NCBI GenBank assembly: GCA_018609055.1
Contig: JABAYJ010000007.1
Span: 1-64,000 of the forward strand
Reading direction: 5' to 3'
DNA: 64,000 bases
DNA from: Flavobacteriales bacterium
GTDB lineage: Bacteria; Bacteroidota; Bacteroidia; Flavobacteriales_D; CAJJDF01
In this document: piece by piece, positions 7,918-15,808 of the stretch
Position numbering within the stretch: position 1 is the first letter of the stretch
Layout of the letters: each line of letters starts with the position of its first letter
Notes under the pieces: generated by a model
The model's database searches: none
What the model was told of the DNA's origin: nothing
The model's input: the letters and a program-made list of their open reading frames with translations, nothing else
Translations under genes and position numbers: made by a program

Positions 7918-8784
7918 ATGAAGTATTTAATCTTGATATTCTTTTTTTATGTATCTAATGTTTCAATAAGTCAATATCGAATGTATTCGGGGTTTATTGG
8001 TAATTCAGCTATTGAACTTACTCTTGATAGTTATTCAGATGGTAAAACCCAAGGCGTTTATTCGTTCAAAAAAAATGATAATCAAGTAGAATTATTGGGT
8101 GAAATATATGGAGGTGATTTGATCTTGTCTAACTCGGATACAATTGAAAAAAGAACAGAACAATTTATAATTCCTTCAATAAGTTTAAACAAGAAATCAG
8201 TCACTGGTATATGGAAGGATTTAAAGTCGGGAAAAGAATTTAAGATCCAGTTAACAAAGACCATTCAATTTGATTTATATGATGAAACAACTTTTAGTAG
8301 TTTAGAATTTATGCAAGCGAAATCAACAGAAGATCACTATTTCCGTTTAATCCTTACGAAAAAGAAAACAGAAGATGTGAAAGTAATAGGTGTAAAAGTT
8401 TATCAAAAAGTTTCGGATAGCTTGATAAATTCTTTCTCAATAGAATCTGAATTCATTGGGTTGAATAATGTTTCAGTTGATGACTTTAATTTTGATGGTA
8501 AACTAGATTTTTCGGTTTTTGAAGCAAGTTATTTTGGAAGAAATACAACCAGTATTTATTTTCTTAAAACCAAAAGTAACAACTATTTTAAAAGTGATTT
8601 TAGAGGAGTTTCACTGCAATTTGATTCGAAAAAAGAATTGATAACTGAACACAATAGCTCGAATGTTTCGTTCCAAAACAAAATATATAGTGTGAAAAAT
8701 AATAAAATGATTTTTCTAAGAGAAGAGTGTTTTACCTATGACTTTGGTTATGAAAAATTCATCCCTGTAAACTGCGATGAATAG
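7918..8784 (+). CDS. Exported protein with XAC2610/VCBS-like motif, 288 aa
   Basis: The protein begins with a signal peptide (MKYLILIFFFYVSNVSISQ). A late segment, VDDFNFDGKLDFSVFE, is an Asp-rich loop like those in VCBS/FG-GAP repeats and in XAC2610-type proteins. The N-terminal half reads as beta strands. It is probably periplasmic or surface-attached, but no T9SS sorting domain or lipobox is visible. It is a single gene with gaps on both sides. The function is unknown, and calcium binding by the Asp loop is an inference. Confidence 0.6.
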   Translation: MKYLILIFFFYVSNVSISQYRMYSGFIGNSAIELTLDSYSDGKTQGVYSFKKNDNQVELLGEIYGGDLILSNSDTIEKRTEQFIIPSISLNKKSVTGIWKDLKSGKEFKIQLTKTIQFDLYDETTFSSLEFMQAKSTEDHYFRLILTKKKTEDVKVIGVKVYQKVSDSLINSFSIESEFIGLNNVSVDDFNFDGKLDFSVFEASYFGRNTTSIYFLKTKSNNYFKSDFRGVSLQFDSKKELITEHNSSNVSFQNKIYSVKNNKMIFLREECFTYDFGYEKFIPVNCDE

Positions 8785-8904
8785 AGATAAAAAACAAAGT
8801 CAGTTCTATCGAAATTAGACTTAAAAGTTAGGTTTTTCGTTCTGTCGCATTAGCAGCCAAATGTCTTCTAGTTTTTGTTTTACAACGTTTTTTATTCTTT
8901 CATT

Positions 8905-9180
8905 TTAAGTCCTTTCAGGTTTTTGCAAAATGGTCAGTTTGTCCACGGTGTCTCCGCTGATGATTGTGGTATGTTTTATGTCGTTATTACTGTCCCTATA
9001 TTTCACAGAGTTGTTGTTTTCAATGAACCGCCATTGATTTTTTTGTCTTAGCTCGTCAAAGTCACCAACGAGATTCTCAAAGAACCCAACTTTGAAGGAG
9101 CTGTCAACAAAGTCTATCCGAACAGAGTCGTATGTGATTGGATGTTCAAGTAAAAACTGGTCGATGTCTTGTTGCTTCAT
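8905..9180 (-). CDS. Hypothetical protein, 91 aa
   Basis: A small soluble protein with an ATG start at 9180. It has no signal peptide, membrane helix or recognisable motif, and the pattern suggests alternating beta strands. It converges with the 7918 gene, leaving 120 bases between them. Codon use looks richer in GTC and TCC than its neighbours when read by eye, hinting at a different origin, but I did not compute this. Confidence 0.45.
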   Translation of the reverse strand: MKQQDIDQFLLEHPITYDSVRIDFVDSSFKVGFFENLVGDFDELRQKNQWRFIENNNSVKYRDSNNDIKHTTIISGDTVDKLTILQKPERT

Positions 9181-9502
9181 AATTGTCTGCTTTTAATGTT
9201 ACACCTTAGCAGGATAAAACACATTGTGTATTTCATATCCTATATGTGTTGATTTAAATTTAATAAATCAATTAGACTTTTATCCCAAATAACTAATTAA
9301 TAATCCAACGCGTTTATTTTTGATTGATTCCCAAAGTCTTCTGTTAATTGTTGAAACAGATTGTTGTTAAGAATAAATGGGAATTGTCGAACCGGTAATA
9401 ACCAATTATTAAAAACAAATAACATAAATAATTTATATTTACCAAATAAGTTATTTTTAATATTTATATTCAAAAAAATAACTTTAAAAATTTGCTAATT
9501 TA
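9181..9502. other. AT-rich non-coding stretch
   Basis: No gene is seen. The part from about 9400 to 9490 is almost purely A and T. It contains an imperfect inverted repeat (AAGTTATTTTT near 9446 against AAAAAATAACTTT near 9473) that could form a hairpin. Confidence 0.3.
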
Positions 9503-9726
9503 ATGTTTAAAATTCTTTTTCACATGCTCCTTTTAATGTCTTTTAATCAAAAAAGCCAAAGGGAGTGAGGTTTAACTATTTTGTTGATGATTTAAAGAAA
9601 TTAGATTCTTCTGGAAATTTAGTTTGGAGAAAGTCTTCAAATGCTAAAATAATAAGTGGAGATCAGCGACCACGAAAAAAAACAGGGCGAAATCGAAAAG
9701 CCAAACAAGTAGCAATAAAAATTTAA
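9503..9726 (+). pseudogene. Possible frameshifted small secreted protein
   Basis: An ATG at 9503 opens a short signal-peptide-like sequence (MFKILFHMLLLMSFNQ) that stops at 9566-9568. The reading frame starting at 9568 then runs 52 codons without a stop (RFNYFVDDLKKLDSSG and onward, ending in a basic tail). One base change would join them into a protein of about 73 residues. The end of the second frame carries the GAAAAGCCAAACAAGTAG motif that also occurs at 92-116 and 15,089-15,115. Low certainty. Confidence 0.3.
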
Positions 9727-9736
9727 AAATAACAAA

Positions 9737-10045
9737 ATGAAAAAATTATTTATTTTAGCAACGATGTTGCTGACGTTTGGATTTACAAACGCACAAAAGG
9801 TTTATAAAACATCTTACAAGTCAGAAGCAGATAAAATAATTTTTGTGACTGAGTATAAAAGTGAAGCTGATATGATAGTTTATGAAACTAAATATAAAAG
9901 CGAAGCAAAATCTTACAGTGGTTTGTGGTTTTGGACTGAGTATAAGAGTGAAGCTGATTGGAAAGTTTATTTTACAAAATACAAAAGTGAAGCAAACCTT
10001 AAAATCTATTTTACAAAATACAAAAGTGAAGCAGGGATGAAATAA
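9737..10045 (+). CDS. DUF6150-type exported repeat protein, 102 aa
   Basis: After a signal peptide (MKKLFILATMLLTFGFTNAQ) the whole mature protein consists of six repeats centred on YKSEA (SYKSEAD, EYKSEAD, KYKSEAK, EYKSEAD, KYKSEAN, KYKSEAG). Units are spaced about 13 residues apart, with a longer spacer before the fourth. This fits the DUF6150 family of small Bacteroidota exported proteins. The repeat predicts a regular beta structure with alternating aromatic and charged faces. The function is not known. The DNA repeats are similar enough to allow unit gain or loss. Confidence 0.75.
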   Translation: MKKLFILATMLLTFGFTNAQKVYKTSYKSEADKIIFVTEYKSEADMIVYETKYKSEAKSYSGLWFWTEYKSEADWKVYFTKYKSEANLKIYFTKYKSEAGMK

Positions 10046-10080
10046 AACCAGCTAGGCATTCAGTTTGGCCTTATGAGTAT

Positions 10081-10392
10081 ATGACATTGTCAAGAAGAGT
10101 TGGTGAGCTTTGGGAGTCTTTTATCTCAGTTTGTTTTCACCATCCAGTTGCAAACGATTTGGAGATAGTTGTCTCCCCTTTATTTTCTGACATTAGAGAT
10201 TCGTTATATGAGGAAGTAATTTGCTTTATTAAAGAACTACAATTAACTAATGATCAAAAGATTGATTTAATAAATTACTATTAAAAAATTTGGATACTTG
10301 TTGACGCTGGAGAGATAAAGTTAGAACTAGAATACAATTACGCAGGATCTACATGTGAGAAATCTTGGAGCAAATTTTATAACAACACCTAA
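10081..10392 (+). pseudogene. Restriction-endonuclease-like gene broken by a nonsense codon
   Basis: From ATG 10,081 the frame reads LSRRVGELWESFISVCF and onward, then meets TAA at 10,282-10,284. It continues in the same frame as KIWILVDAGEIKLELEYNYAG and finishes at 10,390-10,392. The continuation looks like genuine protein, so the TAA is a nonsense mutation. The RVGELWE pattern recalls the start of some type II restriction enzymes, but I cannot name one. The frame is also open upstream (KPARHSVWPYEY), where it runs into the YKSEA gene, so the original N-terminus may be lost. No methyltransferase is nearby. Confidence 0.45.
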
Positions 10393-10426
10393 GCCAAAAC
10401 ATTAGCAAACATATAAAACAAACTGT

Positions 10427-11074
10427 ATGAAAATAGGGAAGAAAATAATTAAATGGATTTTATATTTTCTACTAATTCCATTAACATATATAGTTATTTC
10501 TTTAATTCTATCCTCAATAACCGTTGACAGAATTATCAATAATGAAAACTCTGAAAAACTGATATATTTAAATACAAATGGAGTTCATTTAGATATTGTA
10601 ATTCCAATTGAAAATATTGATAGTTCAGTATTATCAGGAATAAAATACAAAAGAAACGAACAGTATTTATCTTTTGGTTGGGGAGATGAAAATTTCTATA
10701 TAAATACACCAACTTGGGAAGACTTGACTTTTAATAATGCTTTTAGTGCAATGTTTTTGAAAAGTTTAACATTATTACATATAACTCGTTATAAACAAAA
10801 ACGTTCGGATTGGATTGAAATAAAAGTAAATGAATCTGAACTGAAAAAACTAAATAGTTATTTACTGAACACATTTGAGGTTAATGAAAATGGAAATAAA
10901 ATAATTCTTAAGAACAAAGGTTATTCTTCAATAGATGATTTTTATAAATCGAAAGGAAGTTATTCCTGTTTTAAAACCTGTAACAGTTGGGTAAATATTG
11001 GATTTAAAGAAAGTGGTTTAAAATCTTGTGTATGGACACCATTTGACTTTGGTCTAATGAACAAATATGAATAA
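10427..11074 (+). CDS. TIGR02117/DUF2459 family protein, 215 aa
   Basis: The N-terminus has one membrane-spanning segment (about residues 8-32). Conserved landmarks of the family are visible: NGVHLDIVIPI, FGWGDENFY, NTPTWEDL, and a C-terminal CFKTCNSWVN followed by a Trp-Pro-Phe-like end. The conserved Cys and His resemble a papain-like (NlpC-type) arrangement, but the enzymatic role is unproven. It is probably periplasmic and inner-membrane anchored. It is a single gene, followed 54 bases later by a hairpin and a promoter-like box. Confidence 0.75.
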   Translation: MKIGKKIIKWILYFLLIPLTYIVISLILSSITVDRIINNENSEKLIYLNTNGVHLDIVIPIENIDSSVLSGIKYKRNEQYLSFGWGDENFYINTPTWEDLTFNNAFSAMFLKSLTLLHITRYKQKRSDWIEIKVNESELKKLNSYLLNTFEVNENGNKIILKNKGYSSIDDFYKSKGSYSCFKTCNSWVNIGFKESGLKSCVWTPFDFGLMNKYE

Positions 11075-11128
11075 AATACGTTTTGCTAACACCGTGTATA
11101 ATTCATTGCTAGTTAGTGTTTACCTGCG

Positions 11129-11155
11129 AAAGTCCTAGCGGACTTTCTATCTTTG
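11129..11155 (+). promoter_or_regulatory. Hairpin overlapping a TATCTTTG -7 box
   Basis: GAAAGTCC and GGACTTTC form a perfect 8-bp stem with a TAGC loop. The hairpin runs directly into TATCTTTG (11,148-11,155), a perfect Bacteroidota -7 box (TAnnTTTG), about 34 bases before the ATG at 11,189. No clear -33 TTG is present. The hairpin may be an operator or part of the same border repeat seen at 1-60. Confidence 0.45.
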
Positions 11156-11188
11156 TTTTATTTGCTATATATAAAGCAATCTAAATAA

Positions 11189-11485
11189 ATGAATACAATG
11201 AAGAAAATAATTGTAAGTGCGGTGATGGTTTTTACAATGACTATTGCAAATACCCAAAGTAAGAAGGAACAGATTGGAAATCTAACTTTTTCATTAGATA
11301 GCTTGAATCAACTTCTTAGTAAGAATCAACAAGATTTTGAATTAGAGATGGACAAATCTAGTATCACAATTAAGAACCTTAATACTCAATTAATTAGATT
11401 GAATTCGATAAATGATTCAATAAACATTCAACTTATAACTAAGGGTGTTTCAAATGTTTCATGTTTTATTTTAGGATTAAAATAA
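11189..11485 (+). CDS. Small exported coiled-coil protein, 98 aa
   Basis: A signal peptide (MKKIIVSAVMVFTMTIANTQ after a four-codon leader; the internal ATG at 11,198 may be the real start) is followed by heptad-like helical sequence rich in Leu, Ile, Asn and Ser. Bacteroidota often carry longer versions with extra C-terminal domains, so this one may be truncated: the last 15 residues (GVSNVSCFILGLK) break the heptad pattern. Function unknown. Confidence 0.5.
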   Translation: MNTMKKIIVSAVMVFTMTIANTQSKKEQIGNLTFSLDSLNQLLSKNQQDFELEMDKSSITIKNLNTQLIRLNSINDSINIQLITKGVSNVSCFILGLK

Positions 11486-11603
11486 TTTAAACTATCTCCT
11501 CGGTTCATGCATTAATTATTTTTCAAACGTTTTTCATTAAAATCTCCCTTCCTTCAAAAAGTTAAATCACAAATAAACATAACTTTAGGTTTTTTAGTTT
11601 TTA

Positions 11604-11879
11604 TTAAAAACGACAAAAACCAGTGGGTTTTAGTTTAATACGACATAACCCAGAACCAGTTAATGCGACAGAACCGTTATTAATTGTTAATTGGTTTACA
11701 GCAGTATAAAATTCATGCTCAGGTAAATGTTTTAAGAACATCAGGGTTAGATTGGCAAGCTTGGCGGCAAAGTTACTTATTAAGCCCTTGTTTTCGATGA
11801 TATTTAATTTTCGGGGATTAAAAAGGTCAAAAACATAGGGCCAATTTTTATTAAAAATTGCCACTTCTATCAAATTCAT
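11604..11879 (-). CDS. Doubtful hypothetical protein, 91 aa
   Basis: The frame has an ATG start and sensible hydrophobic patterning in the first 65 residues (FAAKLANLTLMFLKHLPEHEF). The last 25 or so look like translated non-coding DNA. It sits in an otherwise gene-free, repeat-rich stretch. It may be the N-terminal part of a decayed gene. No family is recognised. Confidence 0.3.
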   Translation of the reverse strand: MNLIEVAIFNKNWPYVFDLFNPRKLNIIENKGLISNFAAKLANLTLMFLKHLPEHEFYTAVNQLTINNGSVALTGSGLCRIKLKPTGFCRF

Positions 11880-12399
11880 GACAAAAGAGTAGATCCGTGA
11901 TTGTTGTAATGCCTTTCAATTAAATCAAAATCTTCTTTTTTTAACTTTTTTTTGAATTTCAGTTTGTGAATCTCCATTACATCAAACCAATTTATTTGTT
12001 TGGCTTTTTTTTGTTATATTAAATAGTATAATTAAAAGATAAACAGATGAAAGAATTATTTAAAACCAATATTGATTATAATTAAATTTAAGTAATTATC
12101 TTTTTTAATAACAATTTAAACAGCAACTATTTCCTGAATGGGCAGAATATGGGCTAAAAAACAATTAGAAATTAACTAAACTTGTTTGCGTTTAAAAAAA
12201 AATATGAAAACATGAAAAATACAACCTTAGCATTGCTCTTTGGTTGGTAATGGATGTAGATGACACCGCATTTTTTTGATGCGTAGTATTTTGTTGTAAA
12301 TTATATCCTACCAAGTAATAAAAGATTAAATAATAATCGGAGTAAGAACTATCGATTATTTCATTATATTAGCTAAAATCACAATATAAATCAAAAAAA
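11880..12399. repeat. Gene-free mosaic of duplicated fragments
   Basis: Two pieces copy DNA found 5-7 kb downstream. 12,117-12,237 matches 18,957-19,083, which is the edge of an IS6 relic plus the leader and first codons of the 19,044 gene; here the coding part stops after about eleven codons. 12,283-12,362 matches 17,942-18,020, inside the truncated minus-strand gene. The rest shows no gene. Confidence 0.7.
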
Positions 12400-12768
12400 A
12401 TGGAGAGAACAGTAAATATTAAAAACTTACCAGTTAAAATTAAAAAAGATGATGTTATTACGTTATCAAAATCTTATTTTGAACCTAAGGGCTACAAGAT
12501 TACAAAAGATCTAATAGGTGTACATTTTAAGGTGAAAAAAAATGCATTTGTACGAGCGAGAGTTGGATTTGGTGGGAATTGGGTAGATAATAGTTTTGAG
12601 TTGTATATAGAGGATTATTATGCTAGTATTCTAGTTAGAATTCTTGTTGGTGGTCTTATTTTACCGTGGATTTATTTTTATTTTAAGAAAAGAAAATTTG
12701 TAAAAGAAATTTATAATTATCTTAATTCAAAGCAATTTATTGATGATGCTATTGAACTTAAATCCTAA
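12400..12768 (+). CDS. Membrane-anchored hypothetical protein, 122 aa
   Basis: A soluble N-terminal domain of about 85 residues, basic and apparently beta-rich, is followed by a short hydrophobic stretch (ILVRILVGGLILPWIYFYF, about 85-103) and a basic tail. The layout is a small cytoplasmic domain tethered to the inner membrane. The start is the ATG at 12,400. It precedes the TerB-SPFH operon by 114 bases but may be transcribed separately. No family is recognised. Confidence 0.55.
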   Translation: MERTVNIKNLPVKIKKDDVITLSKSYFEPKGYKITKDLIGVHFKVKKNAFVRARVGFGGNWVDNSFELYIEDYYASILVRILVGGLILPWIYFYFKKRKFVKEIYNYLNSKQFIDDAIELKS

Positions 12769-12882
12769 CAATCACATGCATTAATTAAATAAGTCATACG
12801 GATTACATAGTTTAATTTTGGTAATTATTAGGTATTGGTGTCACAACCTTAATCGTGGCAAAACAAAATAAATATTTATAAT

Positions 12883-13680
12883 ATGTATAACGAACAATTA
12901 GAAAAATTAATCGAAATGGCACTCTTGGATGGTGTGCTAACAGAAAAAGAAAAGCAAATCCTTTTTAAGAAAGCTGAATCATTTGGTGTTGACCTTGACG
13001 AGTTTGAAATGGTTCTTGAAGCAAAACTATTTAAACAACAACAGAGTAATAAAAAAACTGAAAGTCCTATTGTTGCAGCACCCAAATCAGACAAGCTTGG
13101 CGATGTCAAAAAATGTCCTTCTTGTGGTTCTATGGTCCAATCTTTTCAGACAAAATGTTCGGACTGTGGCACTGAATTTAGAAATATTGAAGCATCTCAG
13201 AACATAACTAAGTTTTTTGAAAAACTTGATGAACTTGAATCGAATAGAAAGGAAAACTTGTATGACAATCAAAAACAGGAATCAGATACTTCCGCTGGAA
13301 CATTAATAAAATGGGTGTTTTTTTATTGGATATTGATACCCCTAAAATTAATAAATTCTTTAATAAATAAATCAAAACCTTCTAAATGGTCAACTACTGA
13401 TTCGAGAAAAGAAGAGATGATTATGAATTTTCCAGTACCAAATTCACGTGAAGAAATCATTGAATTCATTACGTTATCAGTAAGTAAAATTCAAAATATA
13501 AGTATTATAAAACGTTTTGACGAAGAAGGGAAATACCTTACCAAATGGAACTCAATTTGGAAGAAAAAAGCTGAGCAAGTCTTTACAAAAGCTAAACTTT
13601 CAATGACAGATGACAAAGCAACAATTCAATCCATTGAACAAATGCTTATTGACGCTAAAGTAATTCAAATTAAAAAATAA
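12883..13680 (+). CDS. TerB-like domain plus zinc ribbon protein, 265 aa
   Basis: Residues 1-50 form a helical TerB-like module (EKLIEMALLDGVLTEKEKQILFKKAESFGVD). This acidic all-helical fold was first seen in tellurite-resistance proteins and often mediates signalling at membranes. A zinc ribbon follows (C78, C81, C92, C95), then a charged helix and a hydrophobic segment at about 140-160 that may cross or touch the membrane. It is the first gene of a five-gene cluster ending at 16,171, with 5 bases to the SPFH gene. A 48-codon copy of its start survives at 23,355. The role in a membrane stress-response complex is an inference from its partners. Confidence 0.7.
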   Translation: MYNEQLEKLIEMALLDGVLTEKEKQILFKKAESFGVDLDEFEMVLEAKLFKQQQSNKKTESPIVAAPKSDKLGDVKKCPSCGSMVQSFQTKCSDCGTEFRNIEASQNITKFFEKLDELESNRKENLYDNQKQESDTSAGTLIKWVFFYWILIPLKLINSLINKSKPSKWSTTDSRKEEMIMNFPVPNSREEIIEFITLSVSKIQNISIIKRFDEEGKYLTKWNSIWKKKAEQVFTKAKLSMTDDKATIQSIEQMLIDAKVIQIKK

Positions 13681-13685
13681 AAGTT

Positions 13686-15032
13686 ATGGGACTATTTGGA
13701 AAGAAATCAGAAGGCGGATTAATGGATGTAATACGTTGTGACGAACAAGAATATCTTGTTTGGAAATGGCGACCTTCGGGAGAGGCCAATTCAACAAAGA
13801 AAGAAAATGCAATACGCTTCGGTAGTAGTCTTCGTGTAAAAGACGGAGAACTTGCAGTTTTTGTTTACAAACAAAATGATGGGGAAAATCAGGATTTTAT
13901 TATGGGTCCTCATGACCAAACAATAAAGACTGCAAACTTCCCAATACTAACAAAAGTTGTAGGATCGGCATTTGGTGGAGCATCACCATTTCAAGCAGAA
14001 ATATATTTTATGAACCTTTCGGGTAATGTTCAAATAAGATTTGGCATTCCTTATTTTGATGTTTTCGACCCTCGGTTTTTGGATTTTGCGGTACCAATGG
14101 CAGTAAGGGGTACGCTTACCTTTAACATTACAGATTATAAAGGTTTTATAAAATTAAATCGTTTAATCAATTTTGAATTAGATGATTTTAAAAAGCAAAT
14201 AAAAGATGCTGTAACAAAATATATCAAAGCTGTAGTTACAAATATTCCTGCTGACAATGGAATGCCTGTTTTGCAAATGGAAAGAAAAATCCTTGAAATA
14301 AATGATTTAGTTGCAAAATATTTAGGTACTCGACTTGAAACAGATTTTGGTGTAAACATGAAAGGTTTGGATATTGCAAACCTTGAAGTTGACAAAGAAG
14401 CTGAGGGTTATGCCGAATTAAGAAAAGTTACAGCAGAACAGACAACAAAAACTGTTGGAGCACAGACAGATGTAAATATTAAGAATTTACAGGATACTCA
14501 GAAAATCAACGCTACGAATATGGAGGAAACACTCCGTATTCAAAGAGAAGAAGCGCAACGGGCACAAAAACTACAAACAGAAGGACAAAACATATCTGTT
14601 CATCAATTAAATCAACAAACCAAAGTTGCACAAACAGCAGCCGAAAGCATGGGTAAAATGGGCGGAGGAGGCTCAGGAAAAGGAGGAGGAGGCATGATGG
14701 ATCCTGGATCAATGATGGCAAGTATGGCAATGGGAGGAGCTGTAGGGTCTGGAATGGCAGGAGCCGTTGGTGGAATGATGCAAGGTATGAATGAACAAAA
14801 ACAGACACCACCACCACCACCTTTAGTACAATATAATATTTCTGTAAATGGAGTACAAAGCGGTCCTTTTGGTTGGGAACAATTAAAACAAATGGTTGAA
14901 GCAGGTCAGATTACAAAAGGAACTCATGTTTGGAAACAGGGTATGGCAGGCTGGGAATTGGCAAGTGATGTAGAAGAATTAGCATCTTTATTTGGTGCAG
15001 TTCCGCCACCACCTCCACCACCAGCACCTTAA
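13686..15032 (+). CDS. SPFH/band-7 protein with C-terminal GYF_2 domain, 448 aa
   Basis: An N-terminal region (MGLFGKK, then a short beta segment) leads to an SPFH-like domain at about 30-250 and a helical Gln/Glu-rich coiled coil at about 250-320. A Gly/Met-rich linker (about 320-375), a proline run (PPPPPP), a GYF_2 domain (about 385-440, GPFGWEQLKQMVEAGQI and the VWKQGMAGW signature) and a terminal poly-proline tail follow. SPFH proteins build large ring or cage assemblies at membranes. The GYF fold classically binds proline-rich peptides, and this protein carries both the domain and candidate ligands. It is second in the operon. There is no transmembrane helix, so membrane contact probably depends on partners. 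Confidence 0.8.
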   Translation: MGLFGKKSEGGLMDVIRCDEQEYLVWKWRPSGEANSTKKENAIRFGSSLRVKDGELAVFVYKQNDGENQDFIMGPHDQTIKTANFPILTKVVGSAFGGASPFQAEIYFMNLSGNVQIRFGIPYFDVFDPRFLDFAVPMAVRGTLTFNITDYKGFIKLNRLINFELDDFKKQIKDAVTKYIKAVVTNIPADNGMPVLQMERKILEINDLVAKYLGTRLETDFGVNMKGLDIANLEVDKEAEGYAELRKVTAEQTTKTVGAQTDVNIKNLQDTQKINATNMEETLRIQREEAQRAQKLQTEGQNISVHQLNQQTKVAQTAAESMGKMGGGGSGKGGGGMMDPGSMMASMAMGGAVGSGMAGAVGGMMQGMNEQKQTPPPPPLVQYNISVNGVQSGPFGWEQLKQMVEAGQITKGTHVWKQGMAGWELASDVEELASLFGAVPPPPPPPAP

Positions 15033-15130
15033 TTGATTTATATTAAGTATTTATTGGAGACCAGAAACCATTGTAAAACGGGGGCGTTATCTGAAAAGCC
15101 AAACGAGTAAGAAATTCAAAATTTAATATT

Positions 15131-15439
15131 ATGAGTGAAAATGAAAAAAGTTTAGGAAATAAAGCATCAAGTGGTATAATTAAATTTCTTGTTGGTTTAT
15201 TAATGTTTATTATTTTAATTGCAATAACCATATTTGTAATGGGTGTTTCAGTTTTTGAATTTATTAATAGTGATATGGACACTCCTGTTGCATTAGGCTT
15301 AGGGATTGCATTGTCATTAGTTTATGCAATTATTATTTTTATTATTCCATATTTAAGAAAAATTGGTAGTGTGAAATGGTTTGCATATATAGCAATTGGT
15401 GATGCTATTTGGTGGGCTTATTTATTATTTACAAATTAG
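15131..15439 (+). CDS. Small membrane protein, 102 aa
   Basis: Three hydrophobic helices are likely, at about 15-38, 52-73 and 80-100. The rest is short and charged. It lies between the SPFH gene (98 bases upstream) and the GYF_2 gene (11 bases downstream), so it is probably an integral-membrane partner of that complex. The intergenic DNA before it carries the CTGAAAAGCCAAACGAGTAAG motif shared with two other gene leaders in this window. No family is recognised. Confidence 0.6.
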   Translation: MSENEKSLGNKASSGIIKFLVGLLMFIILIAITIFVMGVSVFEFINSDMDTPVALGLGIALSLVYAIIIFIIPYLRKIGSVKWFAYIAIGDAIWWAYLLFTN

Positions 15440-15450
15440 AATAATGTATC

Positions 15451-15804
15451 ATGGATGATAGTAGTTTTTTTTCAATGGATAGATTAGTGGAATTTGGCAT
15501 GGGTATGACTGTTGCTCAACAAATGGTAAAAACCATGAATCAATCTATGACGAATATGCACGTGCCAGGAGCAATGAACTCAATGGAAAAACCAAAAGAA
15601 AAGTTTTTCTATGCAATGATCGAAGGCAAGCAAGCAGGACCTTTTTCTGAACAGGAATTAGCCCGTTTAATAGCCGAAAAGAAAGTTTTAAAAGAAACTT
15701 ATATCTGGATGCCTTCTTTGACAAGTTGGAAAATGGCAGAAAAAGTTCCTGAGGTTTTAAAATTGGTTGCATTAGCACCTCCACCTTTTCAACAAAATAA
15801 ATAA
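15451..15804 (+). CDS. Stand-alone GYF_2 domain protein, 117 aa
   Basis: The N-terminus (about 1-45) is Met- and Gln-rich. A GYF_2 domain occupies about 50-105: FFYAMIEGKQAGPFSEQEL and YIWMPSLTSWKMA give the GPF and WxxxW landmarks. The last residues contain APPPF, a possible ligand for another GYF domain. It pairs with the GYF_2 domain of the SPFH protein encoded 0.4 kb upstream. The next gene follows after 4 bases. Inference: an adaptor that bridges the SPFH assembly to the membrane proteins. Confidence 0.7.
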   Translation: MDDSSFFSMDRLVEFGMGMTVAQQMVKTMNQSMTNMHVPGAMNSMEKPKEKFFYAMIEGKQAGPFSEQELARLIAEKKVLKETYIWMPSLTSWKMAEKVPEVLKLVALAPPPFQQNK

Positions 15805-15808
15805 TATT

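Noticed and set aside
9741..10040. CRISPR-like array in the YKSEA repeat region
   Set aside because: The regular spacing is a coding repeat; the units are degenerate and there are no unique spacers or cas genes.
13087..13272. Minus-strand open frame opposite the TerB/zinc-ribbon gene
   Set aside because: Cys residues in it arise from the opposite-strand codons; it has no independent support.
14512..14820. Minus-strand open frame of 102 codons opposite the SPFH gene
   Set aside because: A by-product of the repetitive Gly/Met/Pro coding sequence on the plus strand.
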